Positions 23,408 to 33,436 of a DNA stretch of 64,000 nucleotides are shown piece by piece. The first letter of the stretch is position 1. Every line of letters starts with the position of its first letter. The notes under the pieces were generated by a model that worked only from the letters and a program-made list of their open reading frames with translations, was not told where the DNA came from and did not search any database. Position numbers and translations under genes: made by a program. Origin of the DNA: Papilionanthe hookeriana x Papilionanthe teres. Its lineage: Eukaryota; Streptophyta; Magnoliopsida; Asparagales; Orchidaceae. Location: assembly GCA_022702705.1 (NCBI GenBank), contig CM040422.1:42953188-43017187 (forward strand). The letters run 5' to 3'.

Positions 23408-23812
23408 AGGCTAGCCCGCCCGTCGTAGTCTCGGGATTACGGATTAGGGAGGATACCACCTTCCGGCATTTGGCCGACGGACCATCCGGTCCTAGTCCTT
23501 CTGCCGCTAGAAGGATGGTATGACGTCCCACTACTGGGCGAGTTGAGATTGAAACGAGCAGCTCGAGAAAGAAAGTCTCGCCGGGAGGCCGGAATGCGAA
23601 GAAAGTGCTACTCGCGATAAAGGGGACTCGTGAAAAGGGGACCCGGCAGCTATCGCACGACAACCGCAAAGACACACAGAAAGCCCCGCTAGAAGATGCC
23701 ATGGAAAAGTTGAGAACCGATATCCGACGGTTGGCAAAAGAAAGAGAAGAAAAGTTTGGAGATGAGATTGATTCATCGGAATTCATGGAGGACGAATATG
23801 CGAGAAATCAAC
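23408..23812 (+). other. Linker between ORF1 and gag of B1
   Basis: A basic, charged frame (23605-23820, MLLAIKGTREKGTR, ending with AKEREEKFGDE) may be the C-terminal tail of ORF1. It overlaps the gag start by a few bases. No domain is recognised. Confidence 0.35.
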
Positions 23813-24709
23813 ATGGTTGAGACACGAGCTTCATCGGCTTCGCAAGGTGCTCCTACGACCACGCAGAAGAGAGGAGCCGGGCCGATGAGAAGGCAACTTC
23901 GGGAAAAAGACGACACGATCGCTCAAATGGCGAAAAGGATGGAAGAGATGGCCGTAGCTCCGGCCACTCTCCGCAGTCAAGTACAACCACATAGAGAGAC
24001 ACCCCCGGAGGTCATTCACATTGTAGACGGAGGAAAGGAGATTACATCCGTCAATGGGGATGATCGACTGAAAAAGGATACAACACAAAGTATGATCCCC
24101 GAAAAGGATATCAAGAACTTGGTGGAACAACGAAATGCGAGAAGCCTTAGCACAATCGAAGAGCGGGACATCCATTCGGACGGGTAGACCTTACCTGGAA
24201 GAATTCGACGCTGTCCAATACCCGAAAGGCTTCATACCACCTCTGTTCAAGACCTTCGACGGAACTGGGAACCCCCGACAGCATGTTGCACACTTTCGTG
24301 CCAGTTGTTGTTATGCCGGCGGGAGCGATGCATTACTCTTCCGACAGTTCGTCGCCAGTCCGTCGGGAATCGCCTTCGACCGGTATGCGTAATTACCAAA
24401 TGGTTCGGTGAAGACGTTCTCGAACTAGAGAACCTCTTCATCAAGCGATTCGCCGGAGCTCGACACCACATCACTATAGGTGATTTAGTGGTAGAGAAAC
24501 AAAGGCCGAACGAAACTTTGGTGGATTACATACTTCGATGGAGGAACTTAAGCATGAAGTGTGAACCACAACTACAAGAACAACATGCGATCGGCATCTT
24601 GCTTAAAAGTATTCACGGCCCGATAGCACTTCTCCTCAAAGGATTCATTATTAAGACTTTCGAGAAGTTGTTAAGCAAGGCCGGAAGCTTGCAAGAAGAG
24701 GCGAAGTAA
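23813..24709 (+). pseudogene. B1 gag (capsid), Tat type, frameshifted
   Basis: The ATG at 23813 gives MVETRASSASQG, a usual Tat gag start, followed by a coiled-coil-like segment (REKDDTIAQMAKRMEEM). A stop at 24185 and a shift lead to RPYLEEFDAVQYPKGF and DGTGNPRQHVAHF (about 24195-24300), the signature of the retrotransposon gag domain in this lineage. After another shift near 24390, the domain continues with FIKRFAGARHH, then VDYILRWRNLSMKC, then AIGILLKSIHGP, to 24709. The protein would form the virus-like particle. At least two frame breaks make it non-functional in this copy. Confidence 0.75.
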
Positions 24710-25317
24710 TTAAGTTTCGCCGACAAGACGGACAAGCAGAAGCCGGTGAAGACCTTCGAAAAGAAATCCGGGATCGTTGCAGCGGTCGATAAAGGCAAGC
24801 AACCGATGCAAATACCACCGTAACGGCCGCAACGAACCACAACAGAATTACCGGCAACCCCGATCCAGCTATCGGTCGTCTCCGCAAGTATGAACAACCG
24901 TCTCGTCCGCAACGTACATTAAGGGAACTTCGAGCGAGAGAATATCCGTTCAAGAATGAAGCAAGATCGAAAATGTTCCGTAGTCCGATGAAGTCTCCGG
25001 ATTTCCAGCTGCCGTAGCCTAAAAGACCAGAGGAAATCAACAAGAAAGGTGATCCCAACTTTTGCCCCTACCATCAGATGCTTGGGCACAAGATAGAAGA
25101 TTGCATTACCTTTAAAAGTTGGCTCAACGACAACCTTCGGAAAGGAAATATAACAATCCCGAAGGAGTACATGAAGGAACCCCATAAAGGAGGTTCCGTC
25201 AATGTTATCTCAATCGATCCCGTCATTCCGATAGATCCCTATGCAACCGACGATGGATGGACTACCGCTCGGACAAGGTCTTCGAAGAAGATTTTAGACA
25301 GCATCTGAACCGCTTCG
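24710..25317 (+). pseudogene. B1 gag C-terminal region with zinc knuckle
   Basis: Basic linker sequence follows the capsid. At about 25063-25110 a knuckle of form C-x2-H-x4-H-x4-C is seen (CPYHQMLGHKIEDC), followed by FKSWLNDNLRKG. This matches the nucleocapsid-type zinc finger of Tat gag. The open frame runs 25078-25308. The part at 24710-25060 is broken by stops (TAA at 24707, TAG at 25016). Confidence 0.65.
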
Positions 25318-26160
25318 GTGCGAGCTTCAATTCAGAGTTCGAGACCTGTTAAGTCGGTACTATCACTTGCGATAGAAGAACCACCTCAACAAGAGGCGAT
25401 TGAAGAGAAGAAGAAAATCGACGAGGAAGAGAGGACCAAGACTCCTAAGGCTAGACTAGGGGCCGCTTATCCTAGGATAGTTGTTTCGATTCGGGGAGAA
25501 ATCCTCGAACCTCTCGATTTTGTATGATTATCTGCTCACTTCGGTGGGATCATATAATGATAAGGGTGATGGCGTTGGTTACGTTTTGACTGTTTCTAAC
25601 GATTACGTAACTAGCGACAATCCGGATATCGATTTCGATACCAACGACAATTCTCAAGTCATACACAATCTCGACGATCAAAATAACAAAGAAGATATCC
25701 ATCAAGGAGGCTACGAGAGTTCAACAAGCAACGGATCTATCTGTGAGTTTCGAGGAGCTCCAGTCACGATAGAGTTAGAGCCTTCAGATTCTGAAGATAA
25801 TCCGAAAGAACCTATCATTCCGATTCAAGAGGAGACACCGGCGAACTCAACACTAGATTCAGAAGAAATTACAGAAGTCAACTTAAGAAGTGGAAGAGTT
25901 CTACCTCCAAGGATGGGTCCGAAAGACAAAGGAAAGCAGGTGGTTGTTCAAGAAGAACCAACCCCAGCAGAAGAAATACCCATTCGAGAAGAAGCCAAGA
26001 CGCATGAAAATAAAGTGGACTACAACGTACTAGCCCATCTTAGGAAACTACCGGCCAAACTGAGCATTTACGATGCTCTCATCTTATCAAAAGAGATGAG
26101 AGAAGCTCTGATCAAGGCCTTACTTGATCCGGAAATTTGCTTAGCTCAAATGGCCGGAGA
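25318..26160 (+). pseudogene. B1 gag-protease linker
   Basis: Acidic, low-complexity sequence (PSDSEDNPKEP, EEPTPAEEIPIREE) carries the conserved EVNLRSGRVLPP block at about 25880. It is followed by DYNVLAHLRKLPAKLSIYDA (about 26018-26077), a block present before the protease in Tat polyproteins. The frame (25481-26332) is open, 283 codons. Confidence 0.65.
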
Positions 26161-26600
26161 TTCCTTAGATGAGGTTTGCTCGTTAAAAGAACGACGAGGC
26201 GTTACCTTCACGGACGGTGACCTACTACTGGGGACGGCGGATCACAACCGACCGTTGTACATTTCGATTACTAATTGGGAAGTTTACGCTCTCCGCAGTA
26301 TTGGTGGATCCGAGGAGCATCGATCAATATAATGAGTCTTCGAACACTAGCATATTTGGAAATTGATGCTCGCGAGCTCGAAGCGTACAAAATGTTATTA
26401 AGAGGATTCAACCGTAAAGGAGAAAGAGCCCTCGGGTCAATAACGCTACTAATGAAGACCGGTGACTTAGCAAAGACAACCGCAAAATTTCACATAATTG
26501 ATTCGAAACATCGTTCAACGCTCTACTTGGGCCGACCATGGATACATGAAAACGAGGATGGTACCATCATTCTCGCATCGGTGCATCAAATATTACGATG
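26161..26600 (+). pseudogene. B1 aspartic protease, catalytic motif destroyed
   Basis: The lead-in FTDGDLLLGTADHNRPLYIS (about 26208-26267) is typical of Tat proteases. The active-site region, expected as D-[GS]-G-[AS]-x-N-I-[ML]-P, is crossed by a frameshift near 26290-26320; the best remaining reading is IRGASINIMS, with no catalytic Asp. The flap side continues in the next frame with LLRGFNRKGERALG. The C-terminal signature is LYLGRPWIHENE (about 26524-26560). The enzyme would mature the polyprotein, and this copy cannot. The family assignment is firm from context and motif order. Confidence 0.7.
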
Positions 26601-27213
26601 GAGGGGAACAAGTGCATCAAAGGCGACTTACAACCATTCTCCGTACATGAAATTGGAATCCATGAAGATGCAACTTATTATGCACCGCCAAAGAAAACAA
26701 TCTTCTCCGCAGATACCGTAACAAATGAAGCAAAGAAAGTTCGGGACAACGAAGAACTCGAAGTTCTAGTCCACCGATCACTCACCACTCCCTTACGGCG
26801 AGATGGTGAAGGTTTCTCCACAACTCGCATCCGAGGTCGAGGCCGGGGACGAGGTCGTGGTAGAGACGCTAGGACAGCCGGACGGAGGAAACCGACCATC
26901 AATGTTGATTGGGAAGATAGTTCCGAAGAAGAAAAAGAAATCAAACAAGAAGCAACGACAATAAGTCGAAGAAGCCGCAATTCAAGATCTCTCTCGAAGA
27001 TGAGAAGAACGAAGAATACAAATCAATGTACGAGAAGATTAACCACTACGTACATACTATGACCCTAACCCCGATCCATTCTAACAAGATCGAGGGTATG
27101 GTGGTCAAAGAGGTACGTAACGACGGTGCAAGGCCAATCAAATTCTACCGTGGTGCTTCTTCCTCCAAAACTGAAAATAATGTACAATTCGAAGATGTCA
27201 CTTCATCGAATTA
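26601..27213 (+). pseudogene. B1 protease-RT linker
   Basis: The frame 26598-27062 includes an Arg/Gly-rich run (IRGRGRGRGRGRDAR, about 26828-26872) and then acidic and Ser/Arg-rich segments. The frame 27026-27214 follows. This type of variable linker sits between protease and RT in Tat pol. The RG-rich run suggests RNA binding, but this is only inferred from composition. Confidence 0.45.
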
Positions 27214-28384
27214 ATGGAATTACCTTTTGAGTGGTACTCTCCCCGTGTTCAAAATTTAATTCAACGTGGTTTCTTACCTCGACAATGGACAAAAGGCCAA
27301 TCACAACATTTTGAAAAATTATGGAATAACTCCGGTCGTCCTCCCGATTCAAAGTATGGACTCGAATTCGGCACGGTAGGATCGGTTGACGATACCGAAT
27401 TTTGTTTGGTTGTCACTTGCGAATCCAATGAAAACTGCATGGAAACTACAAACGAACTCGAAGATTTACAAATTGGAGATGCTCCACCAGAATTCGAAGA
27501 AGAAATCAAATCTACAATAGATGAGTTAACGGAAGTTAACTTAGGTACTAGCGAAGAGCCTAGACCTACATTTGTTAGCTCCTTACTCAATAAAGAAGAC
27601 TCCGAAGAAATAATCAAATTATTAATGGAATTTAAAGACTGTTTTGCTTGGATCTACGACGAGATGCCGGGATTAGCTCCGAGAGGTTGCGGTCCATAAG
27701 CTAGGAGTGGATCCTACTACGTCCCGGTCGGACAAGGTCCCGGAAGAATGCGTTTAGAAATCAAACAACAAGTCATAGCCGAAGTTAAAAAACTAATAGA
27801 CACTAAATTTGTCCGTGAAGAACAATACCCGACTTGGTTAGCCAATGTGGTGCCGATCGAAAGAAGAATGGTCGGATCGGAATTCGTGTGGACTTCGGAG
27901 ATTTAAATAAGGCATGTCCAAAAGATGAATTCCCTCTACCGATCCCAGAATTAATGATCGACATTGCTTCAACGCATGAAATATTTTCATTCATGGATGG
28001 ATCTTCAGGATACAACCAGATAAAAATGGCTCCAGAAGATGAAAAGCTTACCGCATTCAGGACGCCGATCGGAGTATTTTGCTACACAGTAATGCCATTC
28101 GGACTGAAGAACGCAGGAGCAACCTACCAGAGAGCAATGACAAGAATTTTTGATGATCTCATCCACAATCAAGTCGAATGCTACGTGGACGATGTGGTCA
28201 TCAAAAGCAAAGTAAAGGAAAACCACCGTATGATTTGAGAATTGTTTTCGAACGATTAAGACAATTTAACCTTAAGATGAATCCCTTAAAATGCGCCTTC
28301 GGCGTCACCTCCGGGAAATTCTTAGGATTCGTTGTCCGACATCGTGGAATTGAAATCGACCCGAGAAGATTAAAGCTATCTTAG
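27214..28384 (+). pseudogene. B1 reverse transcriptase
   Basis: The first open frame (27214-27699) holds VNLGTSEEPRPTFVSSLL and FKDCFAWIYDEMPGL, the standard RT lead-in. A shift follows near 27700. The second frame (27834-28238) contains VDFGDLNKACPKDEFPLP, FMDGSSGYNQI, MPFGLKNAGATYQRAM and the catalytic ECYVDDVVIKSK (YVDD at about 28179-28190). A third frame (28178-28384) continues FNLKMNPLKCAFGV and FLGFVVRHRGIEIDP. All core RT motifs are visible, but three frames are needed. In life it would copy the element RNA, primed from the PBS at 21428. Confidence 0.85.
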
Positions 28385-29037
28385 AAATGCCGCCTCCCAA
28401 AACCTTAAAACAACTACGATCTTTTCGAGGGAAGTCGGCATATCTTCGACGCTTTATCTCGAACTTGTCGGGTAGGTGCCAGCCTTTCTTGGCACTGAGT
28501 TAAAAGGACGCCAAATTTATTTGGGAAGAGAAATGCCAGAAGGCCTTCGAGGACATTAAACAATATTTAATGACACCTCCCGTCTTAGCGGCCCCGGTCT
28601 CGGGTAGACCGGCGATACTTTACACCGCGGCTTTAGACGACTCTCTCGAGCCCCGTTAGCCTGGGTCGATGATGAGGGTAAAGAAAATGCTCTTTACTAC
28701 TTAAGCCGTCGTTTACTTCCGACGGAAGTAAGGTATCCCGCAATTGAAAAGCCTTGTTTGGCCCGATCTTCGCCGCTCAAAAGCTCGGGCACTACATGCT
28801 TTCTCATAAGGTCGACTCGATTTCGAAGTTTAATCCATTGCAATACTTGATGACTCGTCCGACACTTTCCGGCGGACTTACCGGATGGTCAATGATATTA
28901 TTGCAATTCGATATAACTTTCGTGCCTCTTCGTGCCATAAAGGGACAAGTCTTAGCAGACTTCCTTGCAGCACACACTTTGTCGGCCGAATCTCCTCTCA
29001 ATGACGATTTGCCAGATGAACAAATAATGAATCTAGA
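28385..29037 (+). pseudogene. B1 RNase H (retroviral-type domain after RT)
   Basis: Motifs in order: CQKAFEDIK (about 28530), TPPVLAAPVSGRPAILY (about 28571-28622), ALYYLSRRLLPTEVRYPAIEK (about 28690-28752), then AAQKLGHYMLSHKV and LLQFDITFVP to GQVLADFLAAHT (28754-29137 frame). A stop and shifts at about 28500, 28640 and 28750 break it. It would degrade the RNA strand during reverse transcription. Confidence 0.75.
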
Positions 29038-29520
29038 AGACCCTGATGATCGACGTTGGGAATTATATTTCGACAGAGCATCTTCGGCGCACAAAGACGA
29101 AGAATCGCAAGTGATAGTGCCGGTAAAGCGGGAATAGGGCTAATCTTTATAACACCGGAGCGGGGGATGTTAAGATACTCCTACCACTTGACGAGACCGT
29201 GTACAAACAATGAAGCGAGAATACGAAGCCCTCATAACGGGACTCGGAATTAACTATTCGAATGGGGATAACGGACATCAACATCTACGGGGATTCACGA
29301 GTTAATCATTCAACGGATCACCGGACGAGTACGGAATTTTAAAGCGAAGACTCGAGCAATACTTCCAGTATGCCATACAGTTGTTGGAACAGATTCCAAA
29401 TGTAACGATATACAAAATTCCCAGAAAAGAAAATGCTTTAGCAGATGCTTTAGCAGATGCTTTAGCAGATGCTTTAGCCCGTCTCGCAAAAGAATTTGCC
29501 TGTTTGCAAGATGAATCAGT
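29038..29520 (+). pseudogene. B1 second RNase H (archaeal-type, Tat hallmark)
   Basis: WELYFDRASS (about 29058), then IFITPERGMLRYSYHLTRPC and TNNEA (about 29145-29215), INIYGDSR (about 29279) and LEQIPNVTIYKIPRKENALADA (about 29384-29450) are the ordered motifs of the additional RNase H found in Tat-lineage elements. The usual FDGA start is altered to FDRA, and frameshifts near 29130 and 29220 split it. At 29435-29470 a 12-bp unit is repeated three times in frame, giving ADALADALADALA where one or two units are usual. Confidence 0.75.
29435..29478 (+). repeat. In-frame 12-bp repeat expansion in B1 RNase H
   Basis: GCTTTAGCAGAT occurs three times in tandem (29435, 29447 and 29459) plus a partial copy, lengthening the protein by whole ALAD units without a frameshift. 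Confidence 0.9.
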
Positions 29521-29699
29521 GGAAGTGTCAGTTCACGGACGTCAGGTCCTATCACAGCTTGACATAGACACAATACACAAATCGAAAAAGAAAAAGAATC
29601 GATTGCAGCGAGTGATGGAAAAAATAGAAGATTGGCGACAGCCATTGATAGATACACTGCAAACGGAAAGCTACCGGACGATAGGTCGCTAGCCCATCG

Positions 29700-30925
29700 G
29701 ATCAAGAAAAGAACTCGTCTTACGCATTAATAAACAACACATTGTACGGAAGGTCTTTTGATCAAATGTGGCTAAGATGCCTAAGCGGGTCCGAGGCCCG
29801 TGAAATTGTTAAGGAGGTGCATTCGGGACTGCGTGGCGCTCACCGGTCGGGTCCGAAGATGAAAATGAAAATTAAAAGACTAGGGTACTACCGGCCCTCG
29901 ATGATGACCGACCGCATGAAAATCGCCGAGAGCCGTCACCAATGCCAAGTGCACGAGTGGTTCTACACCAACCTCCAAATGTGCTACATCCAGACAATTG
30001 CGTCGTGGCCATTTAAATGTTGGGGCACGTGATATAGTGGGTCCGATAGAACCACCATCTTCGAAAGGACATCGTTTCATTCTTGCGGCTACGGATTACT
30101 TTTCCAAGTGGGCGAGGCGAGTTCCACTCGGAGAAGTGAAAGCACACCACGTGCTACGGTTTTCAAGAACCAAGTTGTCTACCGTTTCGGGGTGCCGCGC
30201 AGGATCATCTCAGATAATGGGTCAGCATTCAGAAGCACGCAAATCAATAATTTTGTCAAGAGACATGGAATCGACTGGCGATACTCAACAATTTACTACC
30301 CAAGAGCAAACGGCCTCGCTGAGGCTTTTAATAAAACTCTCGTTCAAATCTTGAAGAAAACTTTGGACGATAATAAGAGAAATTGGCACGAGAAGTTGTT
30401 AGAAGCCTTATGGGCCTACCGGACAACCTTCGAACTCCTACTCGAAGCTACACCTTACGCTCCGGGTGTATGGGTCCGAGGCGAGTGTTACCTTTAGAGG
30501 TTCGGCTTCCTTCACTCGAATTGCGAGTTGCGAACAAGATCACGATAGAAGAAAACGCCAAATTACGACTCGAAGAATTAGAAAGCTTGGAAGGGAAAAG
30601 ACTTGCAGCGCAACGAATTTAGAACTATACCAAGCTAAGATGGTTCAAGCCCATGACAAACCGGTCCGCCCAAGAACCTTCAAAGTTGGTGACTTAGTTC
30701 TCGTTCTCAAGAGACCTATTCTTGCACACCGCAAGATAGGAGGAAAATTTGAACCCACTTGGGAAGGACCGTTTGTGGTTGAAGCGAGTATACTCGGGAG
30801 GTTCCTACCGGCCTAGTGAATTGCCGGGGAGAACGACATATGCTTCCGATCAACGGACGATACTTGAAAAAGTATTACGCTACTTGATGTTTCGAAGGAA
30901 TGAATTCTTCATCCCTAAGAAACAC
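29700..30925 (+). pseudogene. B1 integrase
   Basis: The N-terminal zinc domain is seen as RCLSGSEAREIVKEVHSGLR, then AHRSGPKMKMKIKRLGYYRP, then RHQCQVHE (29742-29965); one expected Cys reads Arg. The core carries DIVGPIEPPSSKGHRF and ATDYFSKW (about 30030-30105), RIISDNGSAFRS (about 30205) and the final acidic residue in NGLAEAFNKT (about 30312), so the D,D,E set is recognisable across frames. The C-terminal part has VRPRTFKVGDLVLVLKRP and FEPTWEGPFVVEA (about 30665-30790), a GPF/Y-like module. Shifts occur near 30000, 30130, 30480 and 30800. Confidence 0.8.
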
Positions 30926-31185
30926 GGGCGAAGTAATTACTGATGATTGGGTCCGAACCCAAAAATAATAAAATGTGCTAAACTAAATAAAATCATGATA
31001 ATAAAGTTTTCCTTATTTTCTTTTCCAAATAAAAATCTCTTTCTCGATCTTGTCCTACTTCATTCCTGTTAAATTTTAAAATACAAGAAGTAAAAGAAAA
31101 AAAAAACTGTCTTTAATAAACGTTTTCTTAATGTTCTTGTTCTTAGTACAGCCCCTGATCCTTTTCCTTGTCTTTTCGCAGGGAA
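30926..31185 (+). other. Intergenic gap between integrase and the 3' ORF
   Basis: A/T-rich non-coding sequence turning pyrimidine-rich toward 31180, where it ends in a 3' splice-site-like sequence. No ORF. Confidence 0.6.
31161..31182 (+). promoter_or_regulatory. Possible 3' splice site before the ALKBH-like ORF
   Basis: A pyrimidine run (CTTTTCCTTGTCTTTTCG, 31161-31178) is followed by CAG/GG, with AG at 31180-31181. The ATG of the ORF is only 4 bases downstream of the predicted junction. This fits a plant acceptor consensus. Confidence 0.5.
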
Positions 31186-32640
31186 ATGTCGAACGGGCGG
31201 TTGGTCCCGAACTTTAAGAATGGCGTAAGCCTTTCACTCGATGAAAAGAGGGTGAAAGATGGAGCGATAATCGAGATCGACTCGGATTTCGCACCGGCGG
31301 AGCCTACGATACGAGGAAAGTGATCGGGTCCCGGCTAACCGAGAAGAACTACCCGGCGAGACGAGTGATGAAAGTGGGTGGCCCAAGCCACCAATCCAAC
31401 GAAGCAAGAAAAGAAAGGCAAATACTGAAGAAGACAAGAAAATAAAATCTGTAGTCGCTACAGCAGAGGGCAGGCTTGTCAGCGCCGCGCCCACGGAGAT
31501 TCAAGAAGTGCGGAGAGCTACTCTCACAGCAACGTAACGAAGAAATAAGAATCGCCGTATCCGTAAAATGTTAACAAAACTAGCTGCGGACCAGCGTGAC
31601 GAGACAGTTGCTAATGCCAGTACATACACTTCAAGGACACCGGTTCACCGAGAACCCGAAGAAAGGAGGCCGGCTCCTAGGATAACGAAAGGACCGGGGA
31701 AATCTCCGGAAGATCGAAGAAAGAAGGCTACCACGCCACCGGATAGAACCACCAGCCGATGCATGACCTTGTTGCGAAGCAACCCTGTGGGATGTCCCGA
31801 CAGGCATCATCCCTAAGGAGCCGAGGTATGCGGTGAGAACGTGAAGGGATTGAACCATATATCCCACAATATGTCACAAGGCCTCGCCATCTACGGATCA
31901 TTCCGGAATACGAGCCTGGAGAGAATGCGGAATGTTGAAAAGAAAACCTTTGAATACTTCGAGAGAATTAAAGGTAGAAGAATCAATATACTAGAGGGCC
32001 TCGAGCTACATACCGACGTATTCTCGGAGTATGAACAACGACGAAATCGTGGATTGTATCCGGGATTTGAAAAGAATGGGCCGAGCAGGGCCGCCTAAGG
32101 GAAAATACCTACTCGGAACCCCGGAGATGGATGCCGTGGAAGGGAAGAATCACAATACAATGCGGATGCTCGCTACAACTTCTCTCGAAGACGAGAAGGG
32201 AAACCCACCGAGAATACTCCGTCATGGGCAAGTGGATCCGATGCCATTAGTCATCAAGAGAATGGTAAAGAGATTGATAACATGGAGGGTATCGCCGGCG
32301 GATCGCATACCCAATAGTTGCATTATCAACATCTACAAACGAGGTGACCGCATACCCCCACACATAGATCACCACGACTTTGTCGAGCCCTTCGCACGCT
32401 CTCTTTCCCGAACGAGTGTAACATCATGTTCGGATCCGACCTCCGGATAGTAGGCCGGGTGAGTTTCGAGGGCCGGTGAAGATACCTTTTACCGGTAGGT
32501 TCCGTCATGATATCGAAGGGCAACGGAGCGAGATATCGCTAAGCATTGCATACCAGGAGTACCGATGAAGCGAATCTCGGCTACTTTCTGAAGGATGGAC
32601 GACAACGAAGACACCTTACCATTTCCGACCGGACCCGTAG
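31186..32640 (+). pseudogene. 3' ORF with ALKBH9/10-like 2OG-Fe(II) dioxygenase domain, frameshifted
   Basis: The ATG at 31186 gives MSNGRLVPNFKNG and a charged, poorly conserved first part (to about 31900). From about 31930 a plant ALKBH9-like domain is readable: INILEGLELHTDVFSEYEQ, IVDCIRDLKRMG, NSCIINIY, and PPHIDHHDF with the Fe-binding His (32361) and Asp (32367). Then come ECNIMFGSDL (about 32414), PVGSVMISKGNGA (about 32492), and KHCIPGVPMKRIS with the distal His (32544) and the 2OG-binding Arg of RIS (32571). The family removes methyl groups from RNA (m6A erasers in plants). At least three frame changes and a TGA at 32589, which could derive from CGA, inactivate this copy. The domain shows no intron. 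It lies between integrase and the 3' repeats, where retroviruses keep env. Confidence 0.8.
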
Positions 32641-33007
32641 CTAGAAAACCTCCGGCCTTATGAGTCGTGAGTTACATGGGAGATATCACACCTCCAACGT
32701 ACATCCAATCGGCATCCTTGCCAAGGATGGCTTGGAAGGTGATGTTATTAACCATGTACCCCACTATTCGGACATGGATTTTTTACGGATGCTTCTTTTG
32801 ATGGATCAACAAAGATCATACACGATCCGTTTGAGTTTACATGGATTGTATGAAATATATTCCGCATCAAAATGTATGATGCATCTTCTACATGATTGGA
32901 ATGAAAGTGACCATGTCACGTTTTCGGCCTTCACCTCTTTTGTGCAAATTGATTGGGAAACGCCATTAAAGTTAAATGAACTTCGAACAAAGAACGAAAA
33001 GAAATAA
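32641..33007 (+). pseudogene. Unidentified 115-codon frame after the ALKBH-like domain
   Basis: The frame opens at ATG 32660 (MSRELHGRYHT) and ends at 33007 with VTFSAFTSFVQIDWETPLKL and a Lys-rich tail. The PPAL just before it is still in the ALKBH frame, which stops at about 32661. It has no motif I recognise. It may be the C-terminal extension of the ALKBH-like ORF in another frame, or not coding. Confidence 0.25.
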
Positions 33008-33436
33008 AAAGAAGAATAAAAGAAAACTTTCTAAAAAAAAATCTAAAATGACGAACACCAATTTCACATGAACATTAAATAAACAATAAAGTAAAATTTG
33101 AATCATTAAAAGATAAACGAAATCAACATAAATGTTAAATCAAATCACAAATCGATTCTCAATCAAATTCCAAATCCACTCTCGATCAAATTTCAAATTT
33201 GATCTTTCCAAATTTCAAATCGATTCTCAATCAAATTCCAAATCCAATCTCGATCAAATTTCAAATTTGATCTTCCAAATTTCAAATCAAATCTTAAATC
33301 AAATTTCAATCGAGTTCAAACTCATCCTTCCAAATCTCAAATTCAATCTTTCCAGATTTCAAATCTCTATCAAATCTCAAATTCGATCTTCCAGATCTCA
33401 AATCAAATCTCAATCGAAAATTCAAATTCAAACTTT
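33008..33436. repeat. Degenerate CAAATC/CAAATTC-rich stretch
   Basis: Short irregular repeats of TCAAATC, CAAATTCCAAATC and TTTCAAATTTGATC words precede the main tandem array in the 3' untranslated region of B1. The 114-codon frame here (33132-33476) is Ile/Ser/Asn/Gln-rich by repeat composition and is not a gene. Confidence 0.7.
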
